DNA of 64,000 nt from Bacillota bacterium (GTDB lineage Bacteria; Bacillota; Clostridia; Acetivibrionales; DSM-1351): contig JAEYHZ010000030.1 of NCBI GenBank assembly GCA_023409265.1, positions 124,001 through 188,000 on the forward strand, read 5' to 3'. Within the stretch, counting starts at the first letter, position 1, and the number at the start of each line of letters is the position of its first letter. A program made the position numbers and the translations under genes. This document shows, in pieces, positions 52,999 through 63,747 of this stretch. The notes beneath the pieces are model-generated. The model saw only the letters and a program-made list of their open reading frames with translations, searched no databases and was not told the DNA's origin.

Positions 52999-53743
52999 GA
53001 GCAGCCATTTTCTCAAGCTTTTTCAGCTGAGCCAGCATTTCTTCGGCATCCCTATGAAGATTATGCAGGGAGGTCAGCAACATATCGCATGCATAGAAAA
53101 TATCCTCGTTTTCCTGCGGTGTATTAATTATTTCCCTTATGTCAATTCCTTCATCTGAAGTAAGGCAGTTTAACATTCTGAGAATTGATGAGAGAGAGTA
53201 ATTGGCACACCTGAGTGAACGGATTATTTTGAGCCTTTCTATATCTTCCTGATCATAGATCCTATAGCCGTTCTTTTTTCTCTTAACAGCTAACAAACCG
53301 TTCAGTTCCCAGGTTCTGAGCGTGTCAATGGTTATTTCAAGGCAGTGGGCAGCTTCTTTTCTTGTTAAACCGGTTTCGGCCATTTCATTTTTATCCCTGT
53401 TTATAATCTGTCCTGCAATAGCAATGGCCTCTTCAGCGTTTATCTGTTCGGTTGTAATTTGAGAGATATAGTTTTCCGTGAGCCTTATTGCTTTCTCATA
53501 TTGGCCTGCTGCAGAAAGCTTAATAACAGCCATAGCTTTTTTTCGCAGGCCGTTTTGTGTTAACACTGTCCTTAATGCAAGGCGTGCCAGTTTAAATTGC
53601 TCTATATGGATTTCTGTAAAAATGCGATAGCCGTTGGATTTCCGTTCCGGCTTGGGAATAAGGCCCAATTCTTCATACAAACGCACGGTATTGGGATGAA
53701 TTCCTATAATTTTGGCTACTTCTGTGGTTTTGTACGTGTTCAT
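52961..53743 (-). CDS. MerR-family regulator with two HTH domains
   Basis: A 260-residue regulator with two complete MerR-type DNA-binding domains: about 5-73 (TTEVAKIIGIHPNTVRLYEE) and about 123-190 (TRKEAAHCLEITIDTLRTWE, NGYRIYDQEDIERL). Normal MerR proteins have one and dimerise; here one chain could span two half-sites. A C-terminal helix (215-255) may dimerise. No effector-binding domain is seen. The gene converges on the ABC pair and may control it, with an unusual repeat array in its own promoter region. Confidence 0.88.
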   Translation of the reverse strand: MNTYKTTEVAKIIGIHPNTVRLYEELGLIPKPERKSNGYRIFTEIHIEQFKLARLALRTVLTQNGLRKKAMAVIKLSAAGQYEKAIRLTENYISQITTEQINAEEAIAIAGQIINRDKNEMAETGLTRKEAAHCLEITIDTLRTWELNGLLAVKRKKNGYRIYDQEDIERLKIIRSLRCANYSLSSILRMLNCLTSDEGIDIREIINTPQENEDIFYACDMLLTSLHNLHRDAEEMLAQLKKLEKMAALIPPSQCPSRKS

Positions 53744-53770
53744 AAGATGGATTTCCTATTCAATACGTAG

Positions 53771-53914
53771 ATACTATTTGCAAAATATTAATAACTATTT
53801 GCAGAATATAAATAACTCTTTGAAAATTTAAATATCTATCTGCAAAATATAAATAACTATTTGCAAAACATAAATACTATTTTCATAATATAAATACTAT
53901 TCTCATTTATATTA
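53771..53914. repeat. Seven-copy phased 20-21-bp repeat array
   Basis: Degenerate tandem copies of ATAACTATTTGCAAAATAT-type units at 53771, 53791, 53812, 53832, 53853, 53874 and 53894, each 20-21 bases, exactly two helical turns. The array begins 28 bases before the MerR start. It has no spacers, so it is not CRISPR. Likely an operator array or bent DNA. Confidence 0.85.
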
Positions 53915-53955
53915 TAATAATTTTCCGGGAATTGTTGCAATAGCAGTTATAACAG

Positions 53956-56487
53956 CTAAACATACTTTCTGCCCGAAAGGCATAAGCCTGTGTAGGATTG
54001 GCTATTGCTCATTATTTCGCTGGGAGCTCCTTTTGCTATAATATATCCACCGGCCGTTCCGCCACCGGGACCGAAGTCAATTACAAAGTCAGCCATTGCT
54101 ATCATATCGAGATTATGTTCTATTACTATGACGGTATTACCTGCTGCTGTGAGTTCATCCAGTACTCTTGCAAGCTTGACTGCATCATGAGGATGAAGTC
54201 CGGTTGTAGGTTCATCAAGAAGGTACAGTGTGTTCCCGGTATAATTTGTACCCAGCTCTTTTGCCAGTTTGATTCGCTGTGCCTCACCTCCTGACAGGGA
54301 GGAAGTTGATTGCCCCAGCTTTATATAGGACAGGCCGACCTTTGACAGGAAACTGAGCTTGTCATATATTTCTTTTTCATTCTTAAAGACCTCCATAGCC
54401 GCATCCACAGACATATCCAGAATGTCTGATATATCCAAACCATCATACTTTACTGAAAGGACATTGTTCTGAAAACGCCTCCCACGGCAGGCCGGACAGG
54501 CAACCTGGGCATCGGGCATAAAATGCATGGGTATGGTTAAAAAACCCTGTCCTTCACATTTTTCACATCTTCCGCCCGGTACATTGAAAGAAAAGTGCTT
54601 TGGAAGAAGCTTGTGTTTTCTGGCTCCCGGAAGAGAAGCAAACAGCTGACGAATTTCAGTATAGATATCAGTATAAGTGGCAATATTGGAACGGGACGAC
54701 CTGCCTATGGAGTTCTGGTCAAAGGTAATGCAGCGTTCAAAGCTTTGGAGATTATCTATAACTGCGTTGTCGGGAGCCTTTCGTTTACTTAGATAACTGT
54801 CAGCATGTTCTGCAATAACATCAAAAACCAGCGAGGATTTCCCGGAGCCCGACACACCGGAGACAACTGTAAGATATCCAACAGGAATATCGACAGAGAC
54901 ATTTTTTAGATTATTCGCGGCAGCGTTTCTGATTGAAAGAAAGCTATTCAGGTTTTTTCGAACTCCTTGAGATTTGTAGGGAACCAGCTCTCGCGACAAA
55001 TATTTTCCTGTGAGGGAATTCTGAATGTTTTTTATTTCATCAACGGTTCCTTCTGCAACAACCTGCCCTCCGTATTCACCGGCACCCGGTCCAATATCTA
55101 TTATGTGATCGGCATTTTCCATCAGCTCGGTATCATGTTCAATGACCAATACCGTGTTGCCCAGATCGCGAAGATGCCGAAGTACCATCAATAATTTTTC
55201 AGTATCCCTGGAATGCAGACCTGTTGTAGGTTCATCAAGCACGTACAGTACTCCGGTCAGACCCGATCCAAGCAGAGAGGCAAGACGAAGTCTTTGAGCC
55301 TCACCTCCAGAAAGACTGACGGCACTTCTGTCGAGGCTTAAATAGCCCACTCCCACATCCAGAAACCTTTGAAGGCGTTCTTTAAGGCTCTCCAGTACAG
55401 GTTTTACTACCTGTAGAGCATCATTTCTCAAACTTTTTTCCACCTGCAGTACGAAATCATAGATCTCAGAAAGTGATTTATGACCTGCTTCTATGATATT
55501 GACACCCATAACTTTGACCTTTGCGCTCTCCTTTCTTAGTCTTGTTCCTTTGCAGGTGGGGCACACATCTTCATGAAAAAGGGCTCTGAGCTTTTCATAG
55601 GCTTTTGAGGCAACATTGTTTTCAGAGTATTTGCGCTCCAGATTGGTCAACAAACCTTCATATCTGCCTTGAGGGACAGTCCTGGGTGGTTTTATTCCCG
55701 GAAACAGCTCTGAAATTTCTTCACTTAGAGCTCCATGTAGCAGGAAGGTAATAGCGGTATTGTCCCAACTTTTTACCGGAGTGTTCAAATCAACTTCAAA
55801 ACCGTAATATCGTCCCGCATTTTCTACACTTTCTCCATTTCGTTGAGTCAGGAAGTCATCCCAGAGCAGAACAGCTCCTTCCTTAATGCTTAAATTCTCA
55901 TTAATGATTTTTTCTAAATTGGGAATGCTGGTAATCCCTATTCCGTTACAGATCTCACAGGCTCCCTGGGGTTTGTTGAAGGAAAAATGACTCATTGTAA
56001 GTACCGGAACTGTTCCTCCGCAATGAGGACAGGGCATGCCTTCTTCAATCTCGGAAGCAAAAGTATCATCTTCAATAATTGTTCCGGGAGACTCCGGGTT
56101 TTGAAAAACCGGAAAAATTTCATGGCCGCAATGCCTGCAATTTCTTATACCAAGCTTGGCGTAAAGTATCCGCAGATAAGTATAAATTTCTGTTATTGTA
56201 CCCACAGTTGATCTGGGATTTCTGTTGGCATTGCTCTGATTTACACTGATAGCAGGTGAAAGGCCGGTAATATAATCTACTTTGGGTTTTACAAATTCGT
56301 CTGTAACCATTCCCAGGGATTCCATGTATTGGCGCTGGCATTCAGTCTGCAGGGTTTTAAAGGCAATTGTTGATTTTCCGGAGCCCGAAACACCTGTTAG
56401 CACCACAAGCTTGTTTTTTGGAATCTCCAGATTGATATTTTTCAGATTGTTTTCTCTTGCACCATAAATACGTATTTTGTTATCCAT
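53956..56487 (-). CDS. UvrA2-type ABC ATPase (UvrA paralogue)
   Basis: An 843-residue double-ABC protein. Two Walker A motifs (GVSGSGKST near 33-41 and GVSGSGKSS) and two LSGGEAQR signatures are intact, as are the zinc modules ([34 protein letters not shown]). Between the first CxxC and the next CxxC there are only about 35-60 residues against about 110-120 in E. coli UvrA, so the UvrB-binding insert is missing. That is the mark of UvrA2 proteins, which are linked to tolerance of DNA-binding drugs rather than normal excision repair. It is divergent from the 56833 operon. Confidence 0.9.
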   Translation of the reverse strand: MDNKIRIYGARENNLKNINLEIPKNKLVVLTGVSGSGKSTIAFKTLQTECQRQYMESLGMVTDEFVKPKVDYITGLSPAISVNQSNANRNPRSTVGTITEIYTYLRILYAKLGIRNCRHCGHEIFPVFQNPESPGTIIEDDTFASEIEEGMPCPHCGGTVPVLTMSHFSFNKPQGACEICNGIGITSIPNLEKIINENLSIKEGAVLLWDDFLTQRNGESVENAGRYYGFEVDLNTPVKSWDNTAITFLLHGALSEEISELFPGIKPPRTVPQGRYEGLLTNLERKYSENNVASKAYEKLRALFHEDVCPTCKGTRLRKESAKVKVMGVNIIEAGHKSLSEIYDFVLQVEKSLRNDALQVVKPVLESLKERLQRFLDVGVGYLSLDRSAVSLSGGEAQRLRLASLLGSGLTGVLYVLDEPTTGLHSRDTEKLLMVLRHLRDLGNTVLVIEHDTELMENADHIIDIGPGAGEYGGQVVAEGTVDEIKNIQNSLTGKYLSRELVPYKSQGVRKNLNSFLSIRNAAANNLKNVSVDIPVGYLTVVSGVSGSGKSSLVFDVIAEHADSYLSKRKAPDNAVIDNLQSFERCITFDQNSIGRSSRSNIATYTDIYTEIRQLFASLPGARKHKLLPKHFSFNVPGGRCEKCEGQGFLTIPMHFMPDAQVACPACRGRRFQNNVLSVKYDGLDISDILDMSVDAAMEVFKNEKEIYDKLSFLSKVGLSYIKLGQSTSSLSGGEAQRIKLAKELGTNYTGNTLYLLDEPTTGLHPHDAVKLARVLDELTAAGNTVIVIEHNLDMIAMADFVIDFGPGGGTAGGYIIAKGAPSEIMSNSQSYTGLCLSGRKYV

Positions 56488-56832
56488 ATAACTCCTCCCG
56501 AATTAAAGAGTTTACTTTTTGTATGAAAAATACTTTATCACAAGGAATAAGTCTGGTGTACAAATGGAGGGTTCAAAAAATCAAAGTAGTCAAACCTGTG
56601 GAAAATCAATCGTTTAAGTTGTACAATAGAGGAGTAATACCCTGTTTTTCGGTATTATTATAACAGCAGGCTGTATTAACTTAGGAACAGTTAATTAATA
56701 ACTTTTGTAATTTATTATTTAACTATTTCTTAAGAAAATATTAAGAGTATGTAACTTGGTCTGTTAAAGACCGTATGGTATAATAAGGAAACAAAGTGCA
56801 AAACCATACAAATGACAGAAAGAGAGAGACAA
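56488..56832. promoter_or_regulatory. Divergent promoter region, uvrA2 and the 56833 operon
   Basis: A plus-strand promoter is at 56756-56784. A stem TAATACC/GGTATTA lies at 56635-56657. A dyad GGTC/GACC spans the spacer at 56758-56772. The rest is AT-rich without recognised features. Confidence 0.5.
56756..56784 (+). promoter_or_regulatory. Sigma-A promoter of the ABC-MoxR-DUF58 operon
   Basis: TTGGTC (56756-56761), 17-base spacer, TATAAT (56779-56784). A GGTC/GACC dyad overlaps the -35 box and spacer. Confidence 0.65.
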
Positions 56833-59205
56833 ATGAAGAAATCAGTAAAAATATTAGTGATATCATTAATAATCCTTTCAGCAGTTTTTGGAGGTTTTTC
56901 TGCCAATGCCGCTGAACCCAATAAAGAACTGGATGTAAAGATAGGTGTGGGCTTTAACAATGCCTATAAAATCGGATACTCAACTCCAATAAATATTAAC
57001 ATAAAAAATAACTACAAGGATATTAACGGAGAGGTGGAAGTACGCGTCCCAAGTTCACCTGGCAAATATATGAGCTATGTGAAGCCAATCAGTCTGCAAA
57101 AGGATGCTGAAAAATCCATCACAATAAACGTGCCCATCGGTGACGGCAACCGGACAAAATACGCTGTAAATATCTATGATGGTGAGGATAAGGTTTATGA
57201 GGATTCCGTAACCATAATTGCATCAAATAACGTTACTGCTTTTATCGGAATATTAAGTGATGACTTTGACAGCCTGTCCTATATTAACAGTGCTCCGGCC
57301 TCCACAGGAGTATCTTTGCTTACAAAAAGCATCAAACTTGATGAGAAAAACTTTCCAGAAGACATATTTACATTAAATGCATTTAATATACTGGTTATTA
57401 ATGACTTTGATACTTCGCGGTTCAATAAATCTCAATATGAAATTTTAAAGCAATGGGTCAGAAATGGTGGAACTTTAATAATAGGAACAGGGTCTAAATA
57501 TAATAAAACCCTCTCCATTTTTAAAGATGACTTTATTGAAGGAACGCAGGGAAGTGTTCAGGAAATATCATCTTCCAAAATATATGATCTAGCTACAAAC
57601 GGGGATAACAGGAATGAGACAAAAATAGATGTTCTGACTCTCAAGATTAAAGATAGTTCTGTCTTGATGGAGGATAAGGGTGTGAGCCTTGTACAAGCCC
57701 ATGCCAAAGGTAAGGGAGTAGTAGGTATTTTGGCCTTTGACCTGGGAAAAGCCCCCTTTGTTAACTGGAATAACAATACTGTTTTTATGGAAAAAGTTCT
57801 GGCACTGGTAAATCCGCAGTTTACGAATGCAAATAACAGCAATAACAGCGTAAATTATTACAGAAATAATACATATGCCATGCAAGAGGTCGTGAACCAG
57901 TTCTCTGAAATGGCTTCGGCAAAGACTTCAAATTATTATATTATTTTATTTATATATGTTTTGGTAGTGGCTCCCATAAGCTATTTTATACTTAAAAAGC
58001 TCGATAAACGCGGATGGATGTGGCTTACAGTTCCAGTACTTGCAATTGTTTTTGGCTCAATAGTTTATATCACCGGCAGCGGAACAAGGTTGAGCAAAAT
58101 AACCACTAATATGATTTCATACATCAGCCTGGATAAAAATGGGAACGCCTCAACTGATACATATATAGGTATCTTAAATACAAACAAGTCAAAGGTCAGA
58201 ATCTCGGGTCAGAATGGGGAAAGGATACTTCCTGTTTCCAACAATTATTATACAGATCAGACGTTTAACAAAGAAGTACTTGAAGCAAAGGTAAATGCAG
58301 GTGAAAATGGAAGTATTGAATATAGAAACAGCAGTCTTCTGGAAACAAAAGTTCTTCAGCTGCAGGAGAATTCAATAAGCCTTGGGAAGGTGGAAACAAA
58401 TTTAAGTTTGCAAAACGGTAAAATTATAGGAAGCATTAAAAATGCTACAAACATGGATCTGGTTGATTGCCTGATTCTCATGCCTAACGGTTATTATAAA
58501 ATTGACGGTATTAAAGGCGGAGAGAGTGTAAATCTGGATAGTATGACTCTCATTAACCATAGAGGGGATATTTACCAGATGATATCGGATGAATTCTTTA
58601 ATCGCAGTCATTCCGGCAGAAGTGATACAGAAAAGAAGCGATATATGGATTTAAGACAGGAAGGAAATATCCTGCAAAGAATGTACGATTATGGAAATGC
58701 TCAAATTGAGGGAATTACATTTATTGCATTTTCTAAAACTCAAATCCACCAGCCTTTGCTTGTCAATGGAACTCCAGCCAGAAAAAATGAAAGAAATATT
58801 TTGATAATGCCGGTGGACGTTAAGCTTGCCAATGGTAACACTGTTGAATACCCGATGGGTTTCGTACCCTATGAAGTAAAAAATACTTCAAATCTGAACT
58901 TTGATATAAGGAATAGCAGGTTTTATGGAAACGGTTCTGCGGAAGTATTGTTCAACATTGATAAAGGAATTACTGTGGACGAATTTGAAATAAATACATC
59001 AGCCGTAAAATTCAAAACCATTAATTCAAATTACAGTATTTTCAATATTAAGAAAGAAACCTTTGAACCACTAAATGATATGCTTGTAAAAGGAGAAAAT
59101 CTTAAAAATTATTTATCTCCCGATAATACGGTTAAATTAAAGCTGGAAATAACGGATGGAGAAATCGGTGTACCCCGAATGGCAGCAAAAGGGAGGAAGA
59201 AATAA
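56833..59205 (+). CDS. Membrane-anchored extracytoplasmic protein of ABC-MoxR cluster
   Basis: A 790-residue protein. The signal peptide (about residues 1-25 ending SANA) starts best at ATG 56833; an in-frame ATG lies at 56812 but neither has a strong ribosome binding site. Beta-sandwich-like regions, a Rossmann-like GATase-type stretch (about 120-300, with FNILVINDFDTSRFN), and two membrane helices (about 375-425) follow, then a second extracellular part. It is the first gene of an operon whose later genes overlap. It is probably the surface component of an ABC-2 system; no enzyme motif seen. Confidence 0.75.
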   Translation: MKKSVKILVISLIILSAVFGGFSANAAEPNKELDVKIGVGFNNAYKIGYSTPININIKNNYKDINGEVEVRVPSSPGKYMSYVKPISLQKDAEKSITINVPIGDGNRTKYAVNIYDGEDKVYEDSVTIIASNNVTAFIGILSDDFDSLSYINSAPASTGVSLLTKSIKLDEKNFPEDIFTLNAFNILVINDFDTSRFNKSQYEILKQWVRNGGTLIIGTGSKYNKTLSIFKDDFIEGTQGSVQEISSSKIYDLATNGDNRNETKIDVLTLKIKDSSVLMEDKGVSLVQAHAKGKGVVGILAFDLGKAPFVNWNNNTVFMEKVLALVNPQFTNANNSNNSVNYYRNNTYAMQEVVNQFSEMASAKTSNYYIILFIYVLVVAPISYFILKKLDKRGWMWLTVPVLAIVFGSIVYITGSGTRLSKITTNMISYISLDKNGNASTDTYIGILNTNKSKVRISGQNGERILPVSNNYYTDQTFNKEVLEAKVNAGENGSIEYRNSSLLETKVLQLQENSISLGKVETNLSLQNGKIIGSIKNATNMDLVDCLILMPNGYYKIDGIKGGESVNLDSMTLINHRGDIYQMISDEFFNRSHSGRSDTEKKRYMDLRQEGNILQRMYDYGNAQIEGITFIAFSKTQIHQPLLVNGTPARKNERNILIMPVDVKLANGNTVEYPMGFVPYEVKNTSNLNFDIRNSRFYGNGSAEVLFNIDKGITVDEFEINTSAVKFKTINSNYSIFNIKKETFEPLNDMLVKGENLKNYLSPDNTVKLKLEITDGEIGVPRMAAKGRKK

Positions 59206-60140
59206 TGCTTAAAATTGAAAATCTTTGCAAGAATTATGGAAAGTTCCGTGCTGTTAATGATTTGAATCTTCATATACCCAAAGGCGAAATATTCGGTTTC
59301 GTCGGGCCGAACGGTGCAGGTAAAACTACCACAATGAGGATTATTTGCGGACTGCTGGATGCTACCTCCGGAAAAGTATTTGCAGATGGTATTGATGTAG
59401 TAAACAGGCCAAAGGAGCTAAAACGTATAATCGGTTATATGCCTGATTTTTTTGGAGTCTATGACGATTTAAAAGTAATCGAGTATCTGGAATTCTATGC
59501 ATCAATTTATAATATCAAAGGTGCGGAGAGCAGGAAGGTATGTCAGGATTTACTGGAACTGGTAGACTTGATGGATAAAAGGGACTTTTACGTTGACAGC
59601 CTGTCAAGAGGTATGAAACAGAGGCTCTGTCTTGCAAGAAGTCTGGTACATAATCCGGAGCTGCTCATTTTGGACGAACCAGCTTCAGGTATGGACCCCA
59701 GAGCAAGAATCGAAATGAAGGAAATACTGAGGACCCTCAAAAGTATGGGGAAGACAATATTAGTAAGCTCACATATTTTACCCGAACTGGCAGAGCTGTG
59801 TACCGCCATAGGAATAATAGAAAAGGGCAGGATTGTAATGAGCGGTACGGTTGAAGAGATTACAAGGAAGGTTTATCATACTCAGACTGTAAGAATAAAA
59901 GTGATAGATAAATTGGATGAAGCTGTCAGAATACTTCAGGAATATCCCGATGTGGACGGCATCAATACTGTCAGTGCAAATGAAGTTGAGGCATCCTTTA
60001 ATGGTGATGAGGTATTTATGAATGCACTTTTAGTCAGATTAATTCAGAAAAATATACCGGTGACAGCCTTTAATCAATTAGACGGAAATTTGGAAGATAT
60101 ATTCATGAAGGTTACTGCTACGGGGGAGGTGCAGCAATGA
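59205..60140 (+). CDS. ABC-2-type transporter ATPase
   Basis: A 311-residue ATPase whose ATG overlaps the previous stop by one base. Walker A GPNGAGKTT, signature LSRGMKQR, Walker B LLILDEPASGMD and switch His are complete. A 90-residue C-terminal domain (about 220-311) is like that of CcmA/NatA drug or polysaccharide exporters. Partner permease overlaps its end by 4 bases. Confidence 0.93.
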   Translation: MLKIENLCKNYGKFRAVNDLNLHIPKGEIFGFVGPNGAGKTTTMRIICGLLDATSGKVFADGIDVVNRPKELKRIIGYMPDFFGVYDDLKVIEYLEFYASIYNIKGAESRKVCQDLLELVDLMDKRDFYVDSLSRGMKQRLCLARSLVHNPELLILDEPASGMDPRARIEMKEILRTLKSMGKTILVSSHILPELAELCTAIGIIEKGRIVMSGTVEEITRKVYHTQTVRIKVIDKLDEAVRILQEYPDVDGINTVSANEVEASFNGDEVFMNALLVRLIQKNIPVTAFNQLDGNLEDIFMKVTATGEVQQ

Positions 60141-61033
60141 ACGCAAACATACAAAAAAGGCATTTTAGAATAAATCCCGTGCTTCTCAAGGAACTCAAGG
60201 TGAAAATGAGAAGCTGGAAAGCAGCTGTTTTGATAGGTGTATATAATCTGGTTCTTCTGTTGTTAACCATATTTATAATGAGACTGACAATAAACAATGA
60301 CATTGGGACTCCGACACAGTCAACCATATTTACTACGTATGCTTTTCTGGTGGCTGCACAGTTTGGACTTATTGTACTTATTGCACCTGCTTTGACTGCC
60401 GGAGCCATATCGGGAGAGAGAGAAAAGCAGACTCTGGATATCCTTTTGTCAACTACCTTGAATCATGGCTCTATAATTACTGGCAAATTATTCGCTTCCT
60501 TAAGTCAGGTTATTTTATTGCTGGTGTCATCAATCCCGGTGTTTTCCATAATATTCCTTTATGGAGGAATAGGAATGCTCCAGCTTATACAGGTGTATTT
60601 GTTTTTTATCCTAATAGCTGTGACCTTAGGCAGTATAGGTATATTCTTTTCCACGTTTATCAAGAAAAGTACTGCTGCAAATGTATTGACCTATGCAGTT
60701 GTGGTATTTCTGGGCCTGGGAACTATTTTTATATCAGTATTCTATGTACAACTGGTCATTATGCCTGACTATGTAAACAAGCCATATGATGAAACCTTCT
60801 GGGTTTACAATTTAAACCCAGGCATCGCCTTGATCTCTCTGGTTGTTGATCAGTTTCAGCAGGGCTCGGGAAGAATATTTCCCGGATTGAATTTGACTGT
60901 CAAGGAAGGAGAGCTTCAACTTTGGCACATTAATTCGATATTTAACATCTGTTTATCAGTACTTTTGTTATTTTTAAGTGCTGTAAGGCTCAACCCGGTT
61001 AAACGGAAATGGTTCAAGAGGAGTAATAAATGA
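60137..61033 (+). CDS. ABC-2-type permease
   Basis: A 298-residue membrane protein with six helices; the conserved SGEREKQTLDILLSTTLN segment is typical of NatB/GldF-type permeases. Overlaps both neighbours by 4 bases (ATGA), so translation is coupled. Confidence 0.92.
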   Translation: MNANIQKRHFRINPVLLKELKVKMRSWKAAVLIGVYNLVLLLLTIFIMRLTINNDIGTPTQSTIFTTYAFLVAAQFGLIVLIAPALTAGAISGEREKQTLDILLSTTLNHGSIITGKLFASLSQVILLLVSSIPVFSIIFLYGGIGMLQLIQVYLFFILIAVTLGSIGIFFSTFIKKSTAANVLTYAVVVFLGLGTIFISVFYVQLVIMPDYVNKPYDETFWVYNLNPGIALISLVVDQFQQGSGRIFPGLNLTVKEGELQLWHINSIFNICLSVLLLFLSAVRLNPVKRKWFKRSNK

Positions 61034-62628
61034 ATTTAGACAATCCATACAGTAAAATTTCAAATACTCTGAAAAAAGTACGCAGGAGAATCCTGTTAAA
61101 GATAACTTTGCGCAATGCTGCAGCCGGCCTTTGCACTGCTTTTGCAACAGGTATTGTTATTGGACTTCTGTCACGGGTAATACCCATTTATAAGGTTTAT
61201 ACAATATGGGGTTATGTCAGTGCTGCGGTTTTAGTGCTATCATTGCTCAGCGTATTCTTTTTCCTTCCAAAAAAGATGGCGGTGGCAAAATTACTCGATT
61301 CCTTTGGACTTCAGGAGAGACTTATAACTTCTCTGGAACTGGAAAAAGAAGATTCAGAATTTAAGGAACTCTTATTGAATGATACTGTATATAAACTGGA
61401 TTCACTTGATTACAAGGATAAAATAAAATTATCTCCGGATAAAAAGCTTTGGACTGCATTATTTGTTCTTTTGCTGGCTTTCGGTATTTCGGCGGTCTTA
61501 CCTCAACCACTGCTGGAAGAGGCTCAACAGGCACATGAATTAAGTGTACACAAAAAAGAACAGAAAAAGAAGGTTGAAAAAGCTGAGAAGGAAGTCAAAG
61601 AAAATTCTGTTCTTTCTGAGGCACAGAAGAAAGACCTGCTGGCAAAATTGGATGCCCTTAAGCTGGAGCTTAAAAAAGCGCAGGACTTAAAAGAGGCTGA
61701 CAAAGCCCTTGAGAAGCTTTCAAAGAAGCTGGAGCAAAAAATTGACAGAACAAATGATACTGATCTGAAAGAAATGGCTGAAAAACTGGCAGAAAACAAG
61801 CATACCAAGGCTTTGGCAGATGCTTTAAAGACTGAAAAAGCTGAAGAATTTAAGAAGGAACTGGAGAACTTGAAAAATAAGGCGAAATCAATGAGCGCCG
61901 CTGACAAAAAAAGCTTAGAGGATGCTTTGGCAAAGGCTGCCGGTTCTGTTGGCGACAGTGACCTGAAGGATGGTCTGGAGGGTTTAGGCGATGCACTGAG
62001 CAATGGAAATGAAAACGCCATAAATAAAAGTGTTGATAAACTAAGCGGTGCAGTCGGCAGCAGCCTGGATAAAAAGAATATGAATAATGCTCTTGCGCAG
62101 GCTCAGAATAATTTACAACCCAATGCTGCAACTGCCCAGAATCAGGGACAAGGTCAGGGGAATGGCAGTGGCCAGGGCCAGGGCTCAGGTCAGGGGCAAG
62201 GTGCAGGACAGGGCAGTGGCCAGGGCCCAGGTCAAGGTCAGGGAGCCGGAGCAGGCAAGGGTGCAGGCGGTAGCGGCGCAGGCAGCGGCAGCGGAAATGG
62301 AGACAGTGGTGTTACCCCCTACGGACAGGGAGGTATTGCAAACAAGCCTCCTTCGGCAGGGACAGAAAAAGAATATGAAAAGATTTTTACACCCTCCAGA
62401 TTGGGTGGTCAGGGAGAAACCTCTCTGATAACAGGCAAGGGAAACAATAATGGAAAGAGTGAAACAAACATAACAAACAATGCGGATGCCACTCTTGGTG
62501 AATTAAGGCCATACAACCAGGTAGTGGGAGAATACAGTGAAAAGGCTATGGAAAGCATGGACAATTCATCTATACCGGGTGGCATGGAAGATATTATTAA
62601 AGACTATTTTTCATCTCTTCAGGATTAA
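61030..62628 (+). CDS. Membrane protein with coiled coil and Gly/Gln-rich region
   Basis: A 532-residue protein. Two membrane helices (about 25-50 and 55-78) are followed by a third near 140-160, then a long Lys/Glu/Ala coiled coil (about 165-300), a Gly/Gln/Ser low-complexity tract (about 372-430, repeats of GQGQG and GSGQG), and a 100-residue C-terminal domain. The layout recalls DUF4175-type proteins found next to MoxR and DUF58 genes in envelope clusters. ATGA overlap with the permease. The exact function is unknown. Confidence 0.75.
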   Translation: MNLDNPYSKISNTLKKVRRRILLKITLRNAAAGLCTAFATGIVIGLLSRVIPIYKVYTIWGYVSAAVLVLSLLSVFFFLPKKMAVAKLLDSFGLQERLITSLELEKEDSEFKELLLNDTVYKLDSLDYKDKIKLSPDKKLWTALFVLLLAFGISAVLPQPLLEEAQQAHELSVHKKEQKKKVEKAEKEVKENSVLSEAQKKDLLAKLDALKLELKKAQDLKEADKALEKLSKKLEQKIDRTNDTDLKEMAEKLAENKHTKALADALKTEKAEEFKKELENLKNKAKSMSAADKKSLEDALAKAAGSVGDSDLKDGLEGLGDALSNGNENAINKSVDKLSGAVGSSLDKKNMNNALAQAQNNLQPNAATAQNQGQGQGNGSGQGQGSGQGQGAGQGSGQGPGQGQGAGAGKGAGGSGAGSGSGNGDSGVTPYGQGGIANKPPSAGTEKEYEKIFTPSRLGGQGETSLITGKGNNNGKSETNITNNADATLGELRPYNQVVGEYSEKAMESMDNSSIPGGMEDIIKDYFSSLQD

Positions 62629-62691
62629 TGATTAACATAAGATAACATTTTATTGAAAGTAGGGTATATCCTACTTTCCGGGAGGGCAACT

Positions 62692-63681
62692 ATGGAGGAT
62701 AAGGAAATTTTAAATATAGTAAATACAATTAAAGCAGTGGAAGATGAAGTGGGAAAGGCCATAATAGGTCAGAAAGATGTCATCAGACAGGTTCTCATAG
62801 CTGTATTTACCGGCGGAAATGTGCTTCTTGAGGGATCACCCGGCCTTGGAAAGACCCAGCTGGTAAAAACTCTGTCAAGGGTAATGGATTTGTCTTTTTC
62901 GAGAATACAGTTCACTCCTGATCTGATGCCAGCCGATGTCGCCGGTACAAACATAATAATGAAGGACGAAAGAGGCAACAGTAAATTTGAATTTCAGAAG
63001 GGGCCTGTGTTTGCCCATATTGTACTGGCTGATGAAATAAACAGAGCTACTCCAAAGACACAGTCGGCACTGCTTGAAGCCATGCAGGAGCATACTGTTA
63101 CAGTCGGAAACAGCACATACCACCTGGAAGAACCCTTTATGGTACTGGCAACCCAGAATCCCCTTGAAAACGAAGGAACTTATCCGTTGCCAGAGGCACA
63201 GCTGGATAGATTCTTATTCAAGCTCCTGGTTCCTTATCCAAACCTGGATGAGTTAAGGGGAATTATCGGAGTTACAGTGAATAATCAAACACCTGATCTG
63301 AAAAAAATCATAAACAGGTCTCAGATAATGGAAATGAGAACTGCTTTGAAACAGGTGCCCATGTCAAAGCTTGTAGAGGAATATGCCTTAAAGGTAGTAT
63401 TGGCAACCCATTCCGATTATGAAAATGCGCCCGGACTTTCAAAGAAATATATAAGATACGGGGCAAGTCCCAGAGCTGCACAGGCAATCATTTCAACTGC
63501 CAGAATAAAAGCAGTTATGGATGGCCGGTACAATGTATCTTTTGACGATATCAAATATGTGGCACCTTCAGCCTTAAGACACAGATTTTTTATGAATTTT
63601 GATGCTGTAGCAGATGGTATTACCCCTGATAGGATAATTGAGGAAATTCTGGTAAGCCAATTAGATAAAGCTAAAGTTTGA
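62692..63681 (+). CDS. MoxR-family AAA ATPase
   Basis: A 329-residue AAA+ ATPase. ATG 62692 is chosen because GGGAGGG is upstream; the frame opens earlier at 62653. Walker A GSPGLGKT, Walker B HIVLADEINRATPKTQ and the sensor NPLENEGTYPLPEAQLDRF are complete. MoxR proteins act as chaperones that activate or assemble a partner, usually with a DUF58 protein, which follows here. Confidence 0.94.
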   Translation: MEDKEILNIVNTIKAVEDEVGKAIIGQKDVIRQVLIAVFTGGNVLLEGSPGLGKTQLVKTLSRVMDLSFSRIQFTPDLMPADVAGTNIIMKDERGNSKFEFQKGPVFAHIVLADEINRATPKTQSALLEAMQEHTVTVGNSTYHLEEPFMVLATQNPLENEGTYPLPEAQLDRFLFKLLVPYPNLDELRGIIGVTVNNQTPDLKKIINRSQIMEMRTALKQVPMSKLVEEYALKVVLATHSDYENAPGLSKKYIRYGASPRAAQAIISTARIKAVMDGRYNVSFDDIKYVAPSALRHRFFMNFDAVADGITPDRIIEEILVSQLDKAKV

Positions 63682-63747
63682 AGTAATTGATTTTAAATAG
63701 GACCTGTCGTATGAACAGCAAGCGGAAAAGGTATTGGTATTTAAATT

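Noticed and set aside
53771..53914. CRISPR array
   Set aside because: The units are contiguous, 20-21 bp and degenerate, with no unique spacers and no cas genes.
61030..62628. Collagen-like or phage-tail repeat protein
   Set aside because: The Gly/Gln tract lacks a regular G-x-y triplet and is a low-complexity linker between a coiled coil and a C-terminal domain.
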